A stretch of 64,000 bases of DNA from Methylobacterium sp. 17Sr1-1 (GCF_003173775.1 NZ_CP029552.1:3014001-3078000); one strand, 5' to 3'; positions 36,961 to 45,786 are shown, counted from the stretch's first letter. Numbers and translations are program-made. The notes: generated by a model from the sequence alone, not told the origin.

Positions 36961-37060
36961 AGAGCATTGTCCGACGAAGGGGATACCGGTTCGTCGAAGA
37001 AAATGTGGCTGAACAGAGGCGTAGAGCGCTTCGCGATGGGGACGCGATCGTGAAGCGCTC
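36961..37060. repeat. Dispersed rhizobial-type repeat with two hairpins between convergent genes
   Basis: The 122-base gap between convergent genes holds an AGAGCATTGTCCGACGAAGG-type sequence with a 7-bp hairpin (CGACGAA/TTCGTCG at 36972-36996), then a second stem (37024-37037 with 37047-37060, GAGCGCTTC type, one mismatch). The first part resembles short palindromes widely scattered in Hyphomicrobiales genomes. Neither hairpin has a T-run, so a termination role is only possible. Just upstream, GACGCCAGAGC is duplicated in tandem. Confidence 0.6.
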
Positions 37061-37064
37061 CAGA

Positions 37065-37916
37065 TCAGCGCCGCCCCTGCACCGCCGGCCGCACCAGATG
37101 ATCGAGGAAATTCTGGATCTCGCGCCGGCGGCGCTCCGGCACCAGCACCTCGGCGGCGACGCCGAGGCGCCAGGCGAGGTCGGGGCGTCCCTCCGGGTCC
37201 TCGTGCAGGGCGCGCAAGGCATCGGCGTAGGCGTGGAGCGCCGCCTCGTCCCGGCACAGGCCCGCCTCGACCACGCCTTGCGCGGAGAGCCGCAGCATCG
37301 CCGCGACCTCGTCGAGGTCGAGCTCGGGATGGTACTGCGTGCCCCAGAACACCCCCTCGCCGAGGCGGATCTCGATCGCCTGGACGTCGAGGCGATCGTT
37401 GCCGGCGAGCACGCAGCTGCCCGGCGGCGGGTCAATGACGGCGTCGTCGTGGATCGCCGGCGCGTCCCAGGCCGCCGGCCGGCCGGCGAGCAGCGGGTGC
37501 CCCTCGCCGGCTCGCGTCCGGCCGATGAAGCGGGCGAGCCCGTATTCCGGACCGCGCGGGTTGCGGCCGGCGCGGCCCCCGGCGATCGTCGCGGCCACCT
37601 GCACGCCCCAGCACGAGCCGAAGACCGGGAGGCCGGCCTCCAGCGCCGCCTTCACCAGGTCGCATTGCCGCGTCACCGCGGGACCACCCTCCTCGACGTG
37701 CAGGGTCGAGCCGGTGAGCACCAGGGCGTCGCACTCGGAGAGGGCACGGGGCAGCACCGCATCGGCATCGGCCGGGGCGACGAGATGGCAGCGCGCCTCC
37801 GGGGCGAGCGCGCGCAGGATACCCGCATAGGTCTCGGCCGAGGTCTTGTCGCAGACCGTGAGATGCGTCTCGCGGCCGGCCCGGTCGTTCCCGTCGGCCA
37901 CCAGAAGGTGCAGCAT
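37065..37916 (-). CDS. Class I glutamine amidotransferase-like protein
   Basis: Protein of 283 residues related to GMP-synthase-type glutamine amidotransferases. The nucleophile elbow GSCWGVQVAA holds the catalytic cysteine (about residue 103), and YHPELDLDEV holds the His-Glu pair, so the triad is complete. ALVLTGSTLHVEEGG fits the oxyanion strand. Free-standing members can be gamma-glutamyl hydrolases or transferases (PuuD-like) or of unknown use. No synthetase domain or partner gene is beside it. It is convergent with the acyltransferase gene. Confidence 0.88.
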   Translation of the reverse strand: MLHLLVADGNDRAGRETHLTVCDKTSAETYAGILRALAPEARCHLVAPADADAVLPRALSECDALVLTGSTLHVEEGGPAVTRQCDLVKAALEAGLPVFGSCWGVQVAATIAGGRAGRNPRGPEYGLARFIGRTRAGEGHPLLAGRPAAWDAPAIHDDAVIDPPPGSCVLAGNDRLDVQAIEIRLGEGVFWGTQYHPELDLDEVAAMLRLSAQGVVEAGLCRDEAALHAYADALRALHEDPEGRPDLAWRLGVAAEVLVPERRRREIQNFLDHLVRPAVQGRR

Positions 37917-38080
37917 GTCGGCTCCTTGTTAGAGCGACCGCAACGCGACCGGGAACGCGCCGTTCCGGCACGGCTTGCCGCAGCCCCGCGGCCACAGCGC
38001 TAAGTCACGACGATCGTTCGACAAAATTTCGGTTAACGGCCCTTAAACCCGCCTCATTTAGCGTCTCTTGAGTACCCCCG

Positions 38081-38138
38081 CGTGGGCCGGCGACGCCCCG
38101 CGCAGGCCGGCGACGCCCTGCGTGGGCTGGGATTGTCC
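38081..38138. repeat. Short 20-bp tandem repeat upstream of PBP1A
   Basis: Two near-identical 20-base units (CGTGGGCCGGCGACGCCCCG at 38081 and a four-difference copy at 38101) and a partial third. It falls in the leader region just before the ATG at 38164. The 247-base gap (37917-38163) holds no other feature. Confidence 0.7.
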
Positions 38139-38163
38139 GGGGCGTGAAGGGGAACGCGGCGGG

Positions 38164-40338
38164 ATGGCGAAGGGACGCGAGCGCAAGGGTCGGGTCGAGC
38201 CGCGATTCGAAGCGGACGGGCCCGCCGACCCGGCGGCCCTCGACCTGCGCCTCTCGCGCGGCGACCGGGCGGGAGGCGGCGTGGCGAAGGGGACATCCAG
38301 GGGATCCGGGAAGGCCGCCCCGAAGCGGGCCAGCCGCGCGGCGCCCGCGCCGCGGCGGCGCCGGCGCTCGTTCCTCGGCACCCTAGTCTACGGCACCATG
38401 ATCCTCGGCCTGTGGGGCCTGGTGGCGGTCGCCGGCATCGTCGCCTATCACGCCTCGCAGCTGCCGCCGATCGATCAGCTCGCGGTGCCCAAGCGCCCGC
38501 CCAACATCGCGATCCTGGCCGCCGACGGCTCGCTTCTCGCCAACCGCGGCGAGACCGGCGGGCGCACGGTGAGCATCCGCGAATTGCCGCCCTACCTGCC
38601 GCGCGCCTTCGTGGCGATCGAGGACCGGCGCTTCTACGGCCATCTCGGCATCGACCCGGTCGGCATCGCCCGCGCCATCGGCCAGAACCTGACCCGCCGC
38701 GGCGTGGCCCAGGGCGGCTCGACCCTGACCCAGCAGCTCGCCAAGAACCTCTTTCTCACCCAGGAGCGCACCGCCTCGCGCAAGATCCAGGAGGCGATCC
38801 TGGCCCTGTGGCTGGAGCACAAGTACTCCAAGGACGAGATCCTCGAACTCTACCTCAACCGGGTCTATTTCGGCGCCGGCGCCTACGGCGTCGAGGCGGC
38901 GGCGCAGCGCTACTTCGCCAAGCCCGCGAAGGACGTGACGCTGGCCGAGGCCGCGATGCTCGGCGGCCTCGTCCAGGCGCCGTCGCGGCTCGCGCCCAAC
39001 CGCAACCTGCCCGCGGCGCAGGCCCGGGCCGCCCAGGTGCTGGCGGCGATGCAGGAGCTGGGCTTCGCCAAGCCCGCCGACGTGCAGACGGCTCTGGCCC
39101 AGCCGGCCAAGCCCGCGCGGGCGAAGGGCGGCGGCTCGGCCAACTACGTCGCCGACCTCGTGATGGACGTGCTCGACGACTACGTCGGCAAGATCGAGAC
39201 CGACGTCGCGGTGCAGACCACCGTCGATCCGACGCTCCAGGGCGTCGCCGAGCGGGCGCTCGTCGACGAGCTGAACCAGAAGGGCGGGCGCTACAACGTC
39301 GCCCAGGGCGCCGTGGTGTCGATGCGGCCGGACGGGGCGATCCGGGCGCTGATCGGCGGGCGCGACTACGCCCAGAGCCAGTTCAACCGCGCCACCACCG
39401 CCAAGCGCCAGCCCGGCTCGGCCTTCAAGCCCTTCGTCTACCTGGCGGCGATCGAGCGCGGCCTGACCCCCGACACGGTGCGGGACGATTCGCCGGTCAC
39501 CATCAAGGGCTGGAGCCCGGAGAACTACTCGCGCACCTATGGCGGCCCGGTCACCCTGCGCGACGCGCTCGCCCACTCGCTCAACACCGTGGCGGTGCGG
39601 CTCAGCCAGGAGGTCGGCCCGAAGGCGGTGGTGCAGACGGCGCAGCGCCTCGGCATCACCTCAGCCCTCCAGGCCAACGCCTCGCTGGCGCTCGGCACCT
39701 CCGAGGTCACGCCGCTCGAGCTGGTGGGCGCCTACGCGGCCTTCGCCAATGGCGGCATGGGGGTGATCCCCTACGTGATCGCCAGCGTGAAGGCCGTCGA
39801 CGGCCGCACCATCTACAAGCGCAGTCCCAGCGGGCTCGGCCGGGTGATCGACGCCAACGCGGTCGGCATGATGAACGGCATGCTGCACGAGGTCTTCGTC
39901 AGCGGCACGGCGAAGAAGGGCGACCTCCCGGGCTGGGACCTCGGCGGCAAGACCGGCACCACCCAGGATTTTCGCGATGCCTGGGCGGTCGGCTTCTCCG
40001 GCACGCTCGTCACCGGCGTCTGGCTCGGCAACGACGACGGCGAGGCGACGAAGAAGGTCTCGGGCGGCAACCTGCCGATCGAGATCTGGAACCGCGTGAT
40101 GACCGCGGCCCTGCGCGGCGACAAGCCGGTGCCGCTCCCGGGCGCCGCCCGCTGGCGCCGCAGCAGCGGCACCGCGGTCGCGGCGGCGGCGGCCCCGGCC
40201 GAGCCGCAGACGCTCGGCGGCCTGATCGACAACCTCGTCGGCGGCGGCCAACCCCCGGCGCGCCAGCCGGCGCCGCAGCGCGGCGGGCCGACACGGGAGG
40301 ACAAGAACTTCCTGGAGCGGCTGTTCGGGGTCGATTGA
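38164..40338 (+). CDS. Penicillin-binding protein 1A (bifunctional transglycosylase/transpeptidase)
   Basis: Class A PBP of 724 residues that polymerises and crosslinks peptidoglycan at the periplasmic face. A basic, disordered cytoplasmic N-terminus (1-75) is followed by one transmembrane helix (about 76-98). The GT51 domain has catalytic Glu153 in VAIEDRRFYGHLG, plus GGSTLTQQLAKNLFL. The transpeptidase domain has Ser419 (SAFK), the SLN motif in AHSLNTVA, and Lys596 in KTGTT. All motifs are intact. A Pro/Gln-rich tail ends the protein. I chose ATG at 38164 because the frame upstream runs through the tandem repeat. It is convergent with blh, ten bases apart. Confidence 0.97.
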   Translation: MAKGRERKGRVEPRFEADGPADPAALDLRLSRGDRAGGGVAKGTSRGSGKAAPKRASRAAPAPRRRRRSFLGTLVYGTMILGLWGLVAVAGIVAYHASQLPPIDQLAVPKRPPNIAILAADGSLLANRGETGGRTVSIRELPPYLPRAFVAIEDRRFYGHLGIDPVGIARAIGQNLTRRGVAQGGSTLTQQLAKNLFLTQERTASRKIQEAILALWLEHKYSKDEILELYLNRVYFGAGAYGVEAAAQRYFAKPAKDVTLAEAAMLGGLVQAPSRLAPNRNLPAAQARAAQVLAAMQELGFAKPADVQTALAQPAKPARAKGGGSANYVADLVMDVLDDYVGKIETDVAVQTTVDPTLQGVAERALVDELNQKGGRYNVAQGAVVSMRPDGAIRALIGGRDYAQSQFNRATTAKRQPGSAFKPFVYLAAIERGLTPDTVRDDSPVTIKGWSPENYSRTYGGPVTLRDALAHSLNTVAVRLSQEVGPKAVVQTAQRLGITSALQANASLALGTSEVTPLELVGAYAAFANGGMGVIPYVIASVKAVDGRTIYKRSPSGLGRVIDANAVGMMNGMLHEVFVSGTAKKGDLPGWDLGGKTGTTQDFRDAWAVGFSGTLVTGVWLGNDDGEATKKVSGGNLPIEIWNRVMTAALRGDKPVPLPGAARWRRSSGTAVAAAAAPAEPQTLGGLIDNLVGGGQPPARQPAPQRGGPTREDKNFLERLFGVD

Positions 40339-40348
40339 GGCGGCGGGC

Positions 40349-41275
40349 TTAGGTCCGGCCCTCGACCCACCGGTCCAGCAGGAGGTGGGGCAGGGTCAGG
40401 GCCGCGAGAAGCTGGAGCGTCAGCGCGAGCAGGCGCTCTGTCCCGTCCGGCTGGGGATAGGTCGGCCACAGCAGGAGGCCGATCAGCAGCGTGAGGCCGA
40501 AGACCGGCAGCGCGAGCACGACCGCCCGGCCCATCCCGTCGACCGCCGGCGCCCGCACCGGATCGGCGGCCAGCGCCCGCATGTGCCGCGGCGCGTGCAG
40601 GCAGACGAAGTAGAGCCCGAAGGCGCTGAGCGGCGGCAGGACCCGGAAGGCGAGGCTGAGTGCCGCGAGTTCGGCGAGCAGCCCCGGCGGGGGCCGCCGC
40701 AGGACGAGCCAGGCGAGCGCGAGGCCGAGCCAGGCCCAGGCGAAGGCGGTCCACCAGCCCGGCAGCACCGGCATCGCCGTACCGGTCACGACCGCGAAGA
40801 TCCGGGCGGTCTCGCCCGGCTGCATCAGGGCCGGCAGCGCGATCGGCAGGCCGCCGCGCACCAGGGCCTCGACCGGCCGGCCGGGCCCGGCATCCTCGCG
40901 GCCGAAATGCAGCACCGACAGGCCGAGGAACCCCGCGAGGGTGAGGTCCGGCGCGAGCCGCCAGGCGACCAGCACCGCGGCGGTGAGCGCGAGGTAGGGC
41001 GCGGCGAAGACGAGAAACCAGGCCCGGCCGAAGCGCGGCGCCAGGAAGGGCTTCGCCACCTCGCCGTCGAGGGCGCCGTGCGGCACCCCCAGACCGATGA
41101 CGAGGGCGAGCACCACGGCCCACCCGGTTTCCCGGGGCATGAGGGCTGTCGCCGCGAGGAGGAGGGAAGCCGCGGGGAGAAGGCACGCGGCCGCGCCCCG
41201 GGGCAGCGTCGCGGTCGAGTCGTCGAGCATCCGCGCGCCGGCCGGCGCCGGGATCGGAGCGGGCCGGCGCGCCAC
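40349..41275 (-). CDS. blh: Beta-carotene 15,15'-dioxygenase, Brp/Blh family
   Basis: Iron-dependent membrane oxygenase that splits beta-carotene into two retinal molecules, giving the chromophore of the rhodopsin encoded just upstream. 308 residues with about eight hydrophobic helices. The four histidines that bind the iron in this family are in place: GLGVPHGALDGE, LSVLHFGREDAG and the pair in FVCLHAPRHM. The GTG start at 41275 lies four bases after the opsin stop, so the two genes form a tight operon; an ATG 15 codons in (41230) is an alternative start. No beta-carotene synthesis genes are in the window. Confidence 0.94.
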   Translation of the reverse strand: MARRPAPIPAPAGARMLDDSTATLPRGAAACLLPAASLLLAATALMPRETGWAVVLALVIGLGVPHGALDGEVAKPFLAPRFGRAWFLVFAAPYLALTAAVLVAWRLAPDLTLAGFLGLSVLHFGREDAGPGRPVEALVRGGLPIALPALMQPGETARIFAVVTGTAMPVLPGWWTAFAWAWLGLALAWLVLRRPPPGLLAELAALSLAFRVLPPLSAFGLYFVCLHAPRHMRALAADPVRAPAVDGMGRAVVLALPVFGLTLLIGLLLWPTYPQPDGTERLLALTLQLLAALTLPHLLLDRWVEGRT

Positions 41276-41279
41276 CGCC

Positions 41280-42041
41280 CTACTCCGCCGCCGCGAGGTG
41301 GGGCCGGGCCGGCGATGACCCGATGCCCTCGGCGATGTCGCGATCGACGCGCTTGGCGGTCTGCACCGTCGCCATCAGGCCGTAGACGACCTTCGCCGTG
41401 AGATCGAGCACCGCGATGATGCCCAGGCCGAGCGCCGGGCCGAGCAGGCCGAGGCCGTCGTCGCCGAACAGCAGCACCACCGGATAGGCGAGCCAGACCA
41501 CCGACAGGAAGACGGCGTTGCGCAGGAAGGCAGCGCGGACGTCGTCGCGCTCGCGGGCGTTCTCCTGCCGCAGCTGGACGAAGATCCCGTAATAGACCGC
41601 CAGGAAGGCGCCGCAGGAGATCGCGAACCAGGTCCATTTCAGCCACGCCACCTGGGAGAGGCCGAACACGAAGGCGGTGACGATCATGATCAGGTCGGAG
41701 CCGATCATGCCCCACACGATCGCCGGCCGGCGCATCCCGCTATGCATCGCGGTGTTGGCGAGGCCGAGCAGCAGGAGCGGCGTGGTGAACGACCAGTCGA
41801 TGTAGCGGGCGAAGTAGAACGCGCGGGTCGCCGTGCCGGCATCGGGGCCGGCCGGCAGCGCGATGCTCCCCTGTCCCGCGGCCATGGCGAGGTACGAGCA
41901 GGCGGCGATGATCGGCACCAGCCCGTGAATGATCGTGTCGGTCTCCTCGGCCCTCGTACGGCTCTTGCCGATGAACAGGATGAGGGCGGCGCCGACGCTC
42001 ATGCCGGCGAAGCCCAGCCAGAGCCAGAACTGAGGGGTCAT
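41280..42041 (-). CDS. Microbial (type 1) rhodopsin, proton-pump type with D-T-G motif
   Basis: Seven-helix retinal protein of 253 residues. Lys217 in VLDLTAKVVYGL binds retinal, with counterion Asp213. In helix C, RYIDWSFTTPLLLLGL gives Arg79, Asp82 (proton acceptor), Thr86 and Gly93 at the proton-donor position, so the three-residue motif is Asp-Thr-Gly rather than the usual Asp-Thr-Asp or Asp-Thr-Glu. Leu90 at the spectral-tuning site suggests green absorption. An outward, light-driven proton pump is most likely. The following gene encodes the retinal-forming Blh. A possible general-stress promoter lies 72 bases upstream. Confidence 0.96.
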   Translation of the reverse strand: MTPQFWLWLGFAGMSVGAALILFIGKSRTRAEETDTIIHGLVPIIAACSYLAMAAGQGSIALPAGPDAGTATRAFYFARYIDWSFTTPLLLLGLANTAMHSGMRRPAIVWGMIGSDLIMIVTAFVFGLSQVAWLKWTWFAISCGAFLAVYYGIFVQLRQENARERDDVRAAFLRNAVFLSVVWLAYPVVLLFGDDGLGLLGPALGLGIIAVLDLTAKVVYGLMATVQTAKRVDRDIAEGIGSSPARPHLAAAE

Positions 42042-42112
42042 CGAATCGTCCGTTTCGTCTCGGAGGCGGGATTATCGCGACGGCTCGAACGTGCGGCCGC
42101 GCGGCGCCGGAC

Positions 42113-42137
42113 AACCGCGCCCGCCGGGAACGGTTCC
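42113..42137 (-). promoter_or_regulatory. Possible EcfG-type general-stress promoter before the rhodopsin gene
   Basis: On the minus strand GGAAC (complement of 42133-42137) is followed after 16 bases by GGTT (complement of 42113-42116). The alphaproteobacterial general-stress sigma factor (EcfG, PhyR pathway) prefers GGAAC-N16/17-CGTT, so the -35 and spacing fit and the -10 has one mismatch. It lies 72 bases from the rhodopsin ATG. The 325-base divergent gap (42042-42366) holds no gene; the amidase promoter must lie here too. Confidence 0.3.
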
Positions 42138-42366
42138 TCTGGGTCAGGGCCGCGGGGTTGCCGCAGGGCAGGACGAGGGTAGCCGCTCGGATCGCCCGCG
42201 AGCGTCCCGGGGAGGTCCGATCGTCGTCCCGCGCCGATGGCGGATGCGGTCCGGGCGCTGCGGCGCCGAACCATCGCGCGAAACGAGGCAGACCCCTGCG
42301 CCGGCCGCGCTTGCCGCGCCTCCTGCCCCGGGCGAAGCTGCCGCGACGCCGCTCCAGGACGACCCG

Positions 42367-43809
42367 ATGCCCCCTTCCTCCGATCTCGTGACGATGCGTG
42401 CCACCGACCTCGCGCGGGCGATCCGCGACCGGGCCGTCTCGGCCCGGGAGGTGATGCAGGCCCATCTCGACCAGATCGCCCGTCACAACCCGGCGGTGAA
42501 CGCGGTCGTCTCCCTGCGCGATCCGGACGCGCTGCTGGCCGAGGCCGAGGCCGCCGACCGGGACCTGGCGGCGAACGGCCCGCGCGGGCCGCTCCACGGC
42601 CTGCCGCACGCGGTCAAGGACCTCTCGGCCACGGCCGGGATCCGCACCACGCAAGGGTCGCCGCTGTTCCGCGACACCGTGCCGGAGCTGGATGCGCTCC
42701 ACGTCGCGCGGCTGAGGGCGGCGGGCGCGATCCTGATCGGCAAGACCAACGTGCCGGAATTCGGCCTCGGCTCGCACAGCACCAACCCGGTCTTCGGCGT
42801 CACCCGCAACGCCTACGACCCGGCGAAGGCCGGTGGCGGCTCGAGCGGCGGGGCGGCGGTGGCGCTCGCTATGCGCATGGTGCCGCTCGCCGACGGCAGC
42901 GACCACGGCGGCTCGCTGCGCAACCCGGCCGCCTGGAACAACGTGCTGGGCCTGCGCCCCGCCGCCGGCCGGGTGCCGGGCCACACCGACGAGGTTTTCC
43001 TGCCCCCGCTCGGCGTGAACGGGCCGATGGCGCGCTGCGCCGCCGATCTCGGCCTGCTGCTCTCGGTCCAGGCCGGGTACGATCCCCGCACCCCGAACGC
43101 GATCCGCCAGGATCCGGCGATGTTCGCATCCGTCCCGCCGCGGGAGCTGAAGGGCCTGCGCATCGGCTGGATCGGCGATTTCGGCGGTCATCTGCCCTTC
43201 GAGCCCGGCGTGCTCGACCTCTGCGAGGCCGGCCTCACCGTGTTCTCCGCGAACGGCGCCGCGGTCGAGCCGGTGCTCCCCGCCTTCGATCCGGAGGCGA
43301 TCTGGCGCGCCTGGCGCGTGATGCGCCAGTGGACCACCGGCGCCACCCTCGCGGCCCATTGGCGCGATCCGGAGAAGCGCGCGCTGATGAAGCCGGAGGC
43401 GGTCTGGGAGGTCGAGCAGGGCCAAACCCTCTCGGCCTTCGACGTGCACGCCGCCAGCGTCACCCGCACCGCCTGGTACCACTGCGTGCGCGGGCTGTTC
43501 GAGCGCTTCGACGTGCTGGCGTTGCCGACCGCCCAGGTCTTCCCGTTCGACGCCGGCGAGACCTGGCCGCGCAGCATCGATGGTCGCCCGATGGACACCT
43601 ACCACCGCTGGATGGAGGTGGTGGTGCCGGGCACGCTGTCGGGCTGCCCGGTGATCAGCCTGCCGGTCGGCTTCAACCCGGCCGGGCTGCCGATGGGCAT
43701 CCAGCTCATCGCTCCGAACCACGCCGAGGCCGATCTCCTCGCCATCGCGGCGGCCTACGAGGCGGTGACGGGCTTCGACCGGGTCGTGCCGCCGGCCTTG
43801 CGCGGCTGA
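42367..43809 (+). CDS. Amidase (amidase signature family)
   Basis: Ser-cisSer-Lys amidohydrolase of 480 residues that hydrolyses an amide bond in the cytosol. The catalytic set is in place: Lys84 in HAVKDLSA, cis-Ser159 in GGGSSGGAAVALA and nucleophile Ser183 in SDHGGSLRNPA. Spacing (75 and 24 residues) is the usual one. PGHTDEVFLPPLGVNGPMAR follows the signature. The substrate is unknown. I chose the ATG at 42367 because the longer frame upstream lacks protein character. It is divergent from the rhodopsin gene and stands alone. Confidence 0.94.
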   Translation: MPPSSDLVTMRATDLARAIRDRAVSAREVMQAHLDQIARHNPAVNAVVSLRDPDALLAEAEAADRDLAANGPRGPLHGLPHAVKDLSATAGIRTTQGSPLFRDTVPELDALHVARLRAAGAILIGKTNVPEFGLGSHSTNPVFGVTRNAYDPAKAGGGSSGGAAVALAMRMVPLADGSDHGGSLRNPAAWNNVLGLRPAAGRVPGHTDEVFLPPLGVNGPMARCAADLGLLLSVQAGYDPRTPNAIRQDPAMFASVPPRELKGLRIGWIGDFGGHLPFEPGVLDLCEAGLTVFSANGAAVEPVLPAFDPEAIWRAWRVMRQWTTGATLAAHWRDPEKRALMKPEAVWEVEQGQTLSAFDVHAASVTRTAWYHCVRGLFERFDVLALPTAQVFPFDAGETWPRSIDGRPMDTYHRWMEVVVPGTLSGCPVISLPVGFNPAGLPMGIQLIAPNHAEADLLAIAAAYEAVTGFDRVVPPALRG

Positions 43810-43960
43810 TCCTTGCACGGCCGATCCTTGCACGGCCGATCACGGCGGCGTGATCGGTCGAGGCGCCCTGCTGTGCTTGCCGCTTGTCAGAGCTGCCGGC
43901 ATACATGGCGGGCAACAAGCTCGGCCACGCCTCAACCGGCCGACACGCGAGGAGACCCCG

Positions 43961-45250
43961 ATGAAGCCCTTCCTGATGGCGGCCCTCGCCGCGAGCGTGT
44001 CCTTCGTGGGCGTATCCTTGGCGGGCGCCGCCCTCGCGCAGGACAGCACCGCCGGCGACACCAAGGCCAAGGTCGACAACCTGGAGAAGCTCGGCAGCTT
44101 CAAGCAGACCGGCGTCGCCGAGCCGCCGCCGATCCCGCAGACCGGCCGGCGCGCCGACGCGATCAACCGGACGCTCCAGAAGATCAAGGTGCCGGACGGC
44201 TTCAAGATCGAGCTCTACGCCGTGGTGCCGGATGCCCGCGCCATGGCGGTCGGACCGAATGCCGGCGTGGTCTGGGTCGGCACCCGCAAGTCGAAGGTCT
44301 ACACCGTCACCGACCGCGACAAGGACCGGGTCGCCGACGAGGTGAAGGTCTACGCGCCGGGCGTCGACTTCAAGATCCCGAACGGCGTCTGCTTCTCCCG
44401 CGACGGTGTGCTCACCATCGTCGAGCAGAATCGGGTGCTGGCCTTCCCGGCCGCGGAGTTCTTCTACGAGGGCACGGACGGCCCGGCGGTCGTGGTGGTC
44501 AAGCAGGGCGAGCTGATCCCGCCCGCCGAGGAGAGCTACAACCACACCGCCCGGATCTGCCGCATCGGGCCTGACGGCAAGCTCTACGTCTCGCTCGGCC
44601 AGCCCTACAACGTACCGCCGAAGGACAAGGCCGAACTCTACGCCAAGACCGGCATCGGCGGCATCATCCGCATGGATGCCGACGGCAAGAACCGCGAGGT
44701 CTACGCCACCGGGATCCGCAACTCGGTCGGCATGGACTTCGCGCCCGACAAGACCCTGTGGTTCACCGACAACCAGGTCGACGGCATGGGCGACGACCAG
44801 CCGCCGGGCGAACTGAACCAGATCACCAAGCCGGGCCAGAATTTCGGCTTCCCGTATTACGGCGGCGGCGGCGTCCGCACGGTCGAGTACAAGGACGACA
44901 AGGTCCCGGCGGATGTGGTGCCGCCGAAGGCGGAGCTGCCGCCCCACGCCGCCGATCTCGGCATGATCGTCTACAAGGGCAAGTCGTTCCCGGAGAAGTA
45001 CCGCGGCGGCATCTTCACCGCCGAGCACGGCTCGTGGAACCGCACCACGCCGATCGGCGCCCGGGTGATGTTCGTGCCGGTCAACAAGGACGGCACCGCC
45101 GGCAAGCCCGAGCCCTTCGCCGAGGGCTGGCTGACGGAAGGCGGCGAGTATCTCGGCCGGCCGGTCGACGTCGCGACCCTGCCCGACGGCTCGCTGCTCG
45201 TCTCCGACGACACCGCGGGCGCGATCTACCGCATCTCCTACGAGAAATAG
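43961..45250 (+). CDS. Periplasmic PQQ-type sugar/sorbosone dehydrogenase-like protein
   Basis: Exported protein of 429 residues with a signal peptide (MKPFLMAALAASVSFVGVSLAGAALAQ) and a six-bladed propeller of the soluble glucose/sorbosone dehydrogenase family. Blades include VPDGFKIELYAVVPDARAMAVGP, YNHTARICRIGPDGKLYVSLG, GIRNSVGMDFAPDKTLWFTDN and EHGSWNRTTPIGARV, which holds the conserved EHG-type active-site segment. It would oxidise a sugar or aldehyde using PQQ and pass electrons to the cytochrome c encoded next. Substrate unknown. The ATG at 43961 has AGGAG upstream. Confidence 0.9.
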   Translation: MKPFLMAALAASVSFVGVSLAGAALAQDSTAGDTKAKVDNLEKLGSFKQTGVAEPPPIPQTGRRADAINRTLQKIKVPDGFKIELYAVVPDARAMAVGPNAGVVWVGTRKSKVYTVTDRDKDRVADEVKVYAPGVDFKIPNGVCFSRDGVLTIVEQNRVLAFPAAEFFYEGTDGPAVVVVKQGELIPPAEESYNHTARICRIGPDGKLYVSLGQPYNVPPKDKAELYAKTGIGGIIRMDADGKNREVYATGIRNSVGMDFAPDKTLWFTDNQVDGMGDDQPPGELNQITKPGQNFGFPYYGGGGVRTVEYKDDKVPADVVPPKAELPPHAADLGMIVYKGKSFPEKYRGGIFTAEHGSWNRTTPIGARVMFVPVNKDGTAGKPEPFAEGWLTEGGEYLGRPVDVATLPDGSLLVSDDTAGAIYRISYEK

Positions 45251-45263
45251 GTTTTTTCTCGAG

Positions 45264-45291
45264 GAGGGGGCGGCCGAAGGGCCGCTCCCTC
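45264..45291 (+). other. Intercistronic hairpin
   Basis: A 12-bp stem (45264-45275 with 45280-45291, one G-T pair) with a four-base loop lies between the dehydrogenase stop and the cytochrome gene. No T-run follows, so read-through to the cytochrome gene is expected. It could protect the upstream message from decay. Confidence 0.55.
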
Positions 45292-45311
45292 CCCTCTCTC
45301 AGGAACCGTTC

Positions 45312-45629
45312 ATGACCCGTGCCCTCGCCCTCCTGCTCCTTCTCGCCGCGACCGCGCCTGCTGCGGCCGGCGACGCCAAGGCCGGCCGGGCCAAGGCGGT
45401 GGGCTGCCAGGCCTGCCACGGCCTCGACGGCCTCTCGAAGCTGCCCGACGCCCCCAACCTCGCCGGCCAGGTCGAGCCCTACCTCGTCAAGGCGCTGACC
45501 GAGTTCCGCAACGGGACGCGGAAGAACGAGGTGATGTCGGTGGCGGCGCAGGATCTGTCGGATGCCGATATCGCGAACCTGGCGGCGTATTACAGTGGGA
45601 TTCAGATCGATGTCATTCCGCCGGGGTGA
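45312..45629 (+). CDS. Small class I cytochrome c (c4/c5-like), electron acceptor
   Basis: Exported mono-haem cytochrome of 105 residues with a signal peptide (MTRALALLLLLAATAPAAAG). The haem site is GCQACHG with Cys32, Cys35 and His36. A methionine in NEVMSVAAQDLSDADI is the likely sixth ligand, and the IANLAAYYSGI helix is the standard C-terminal one. It lies 61 bases after the PQQ-type dehydrogenase gene, so it probably takes electrons from that enzyme and hands them to the respiratory chain. AGGA precedes the ATG. Confidence 0.94.
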   Translation: MTRALALLLLLAATAPAAAGDAKAGRAKAVGCQACHGLDGLSKLPDAPNLAGQVEPYLVKALTEFRNGTRKNEVMSVAAQDLSDADIANLAAYYSGIQIDVIPPG

Positions 45630-45786
45630 GCGGTGCTCTCCGAGAGCCTGAGAGCTAATTTACATTATAAGAAATCCTGACATTCTCCGCATCATCCCGA
45701 GTCGGCGGAACTCGGATTCCGGATATTCAGAACCTGTTTGATCGATGACGCTCGCCGCTCTGGCAAAAAGACCGGCATCTCTCCAG

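Noticed and set aside
36961..37060. Hairpins as a tRNA or small RNA gene
   Set aside because: The stems do not form a cloverleaf, and no CCA end or promoter is seen. It resembles a dispersed short repeat.
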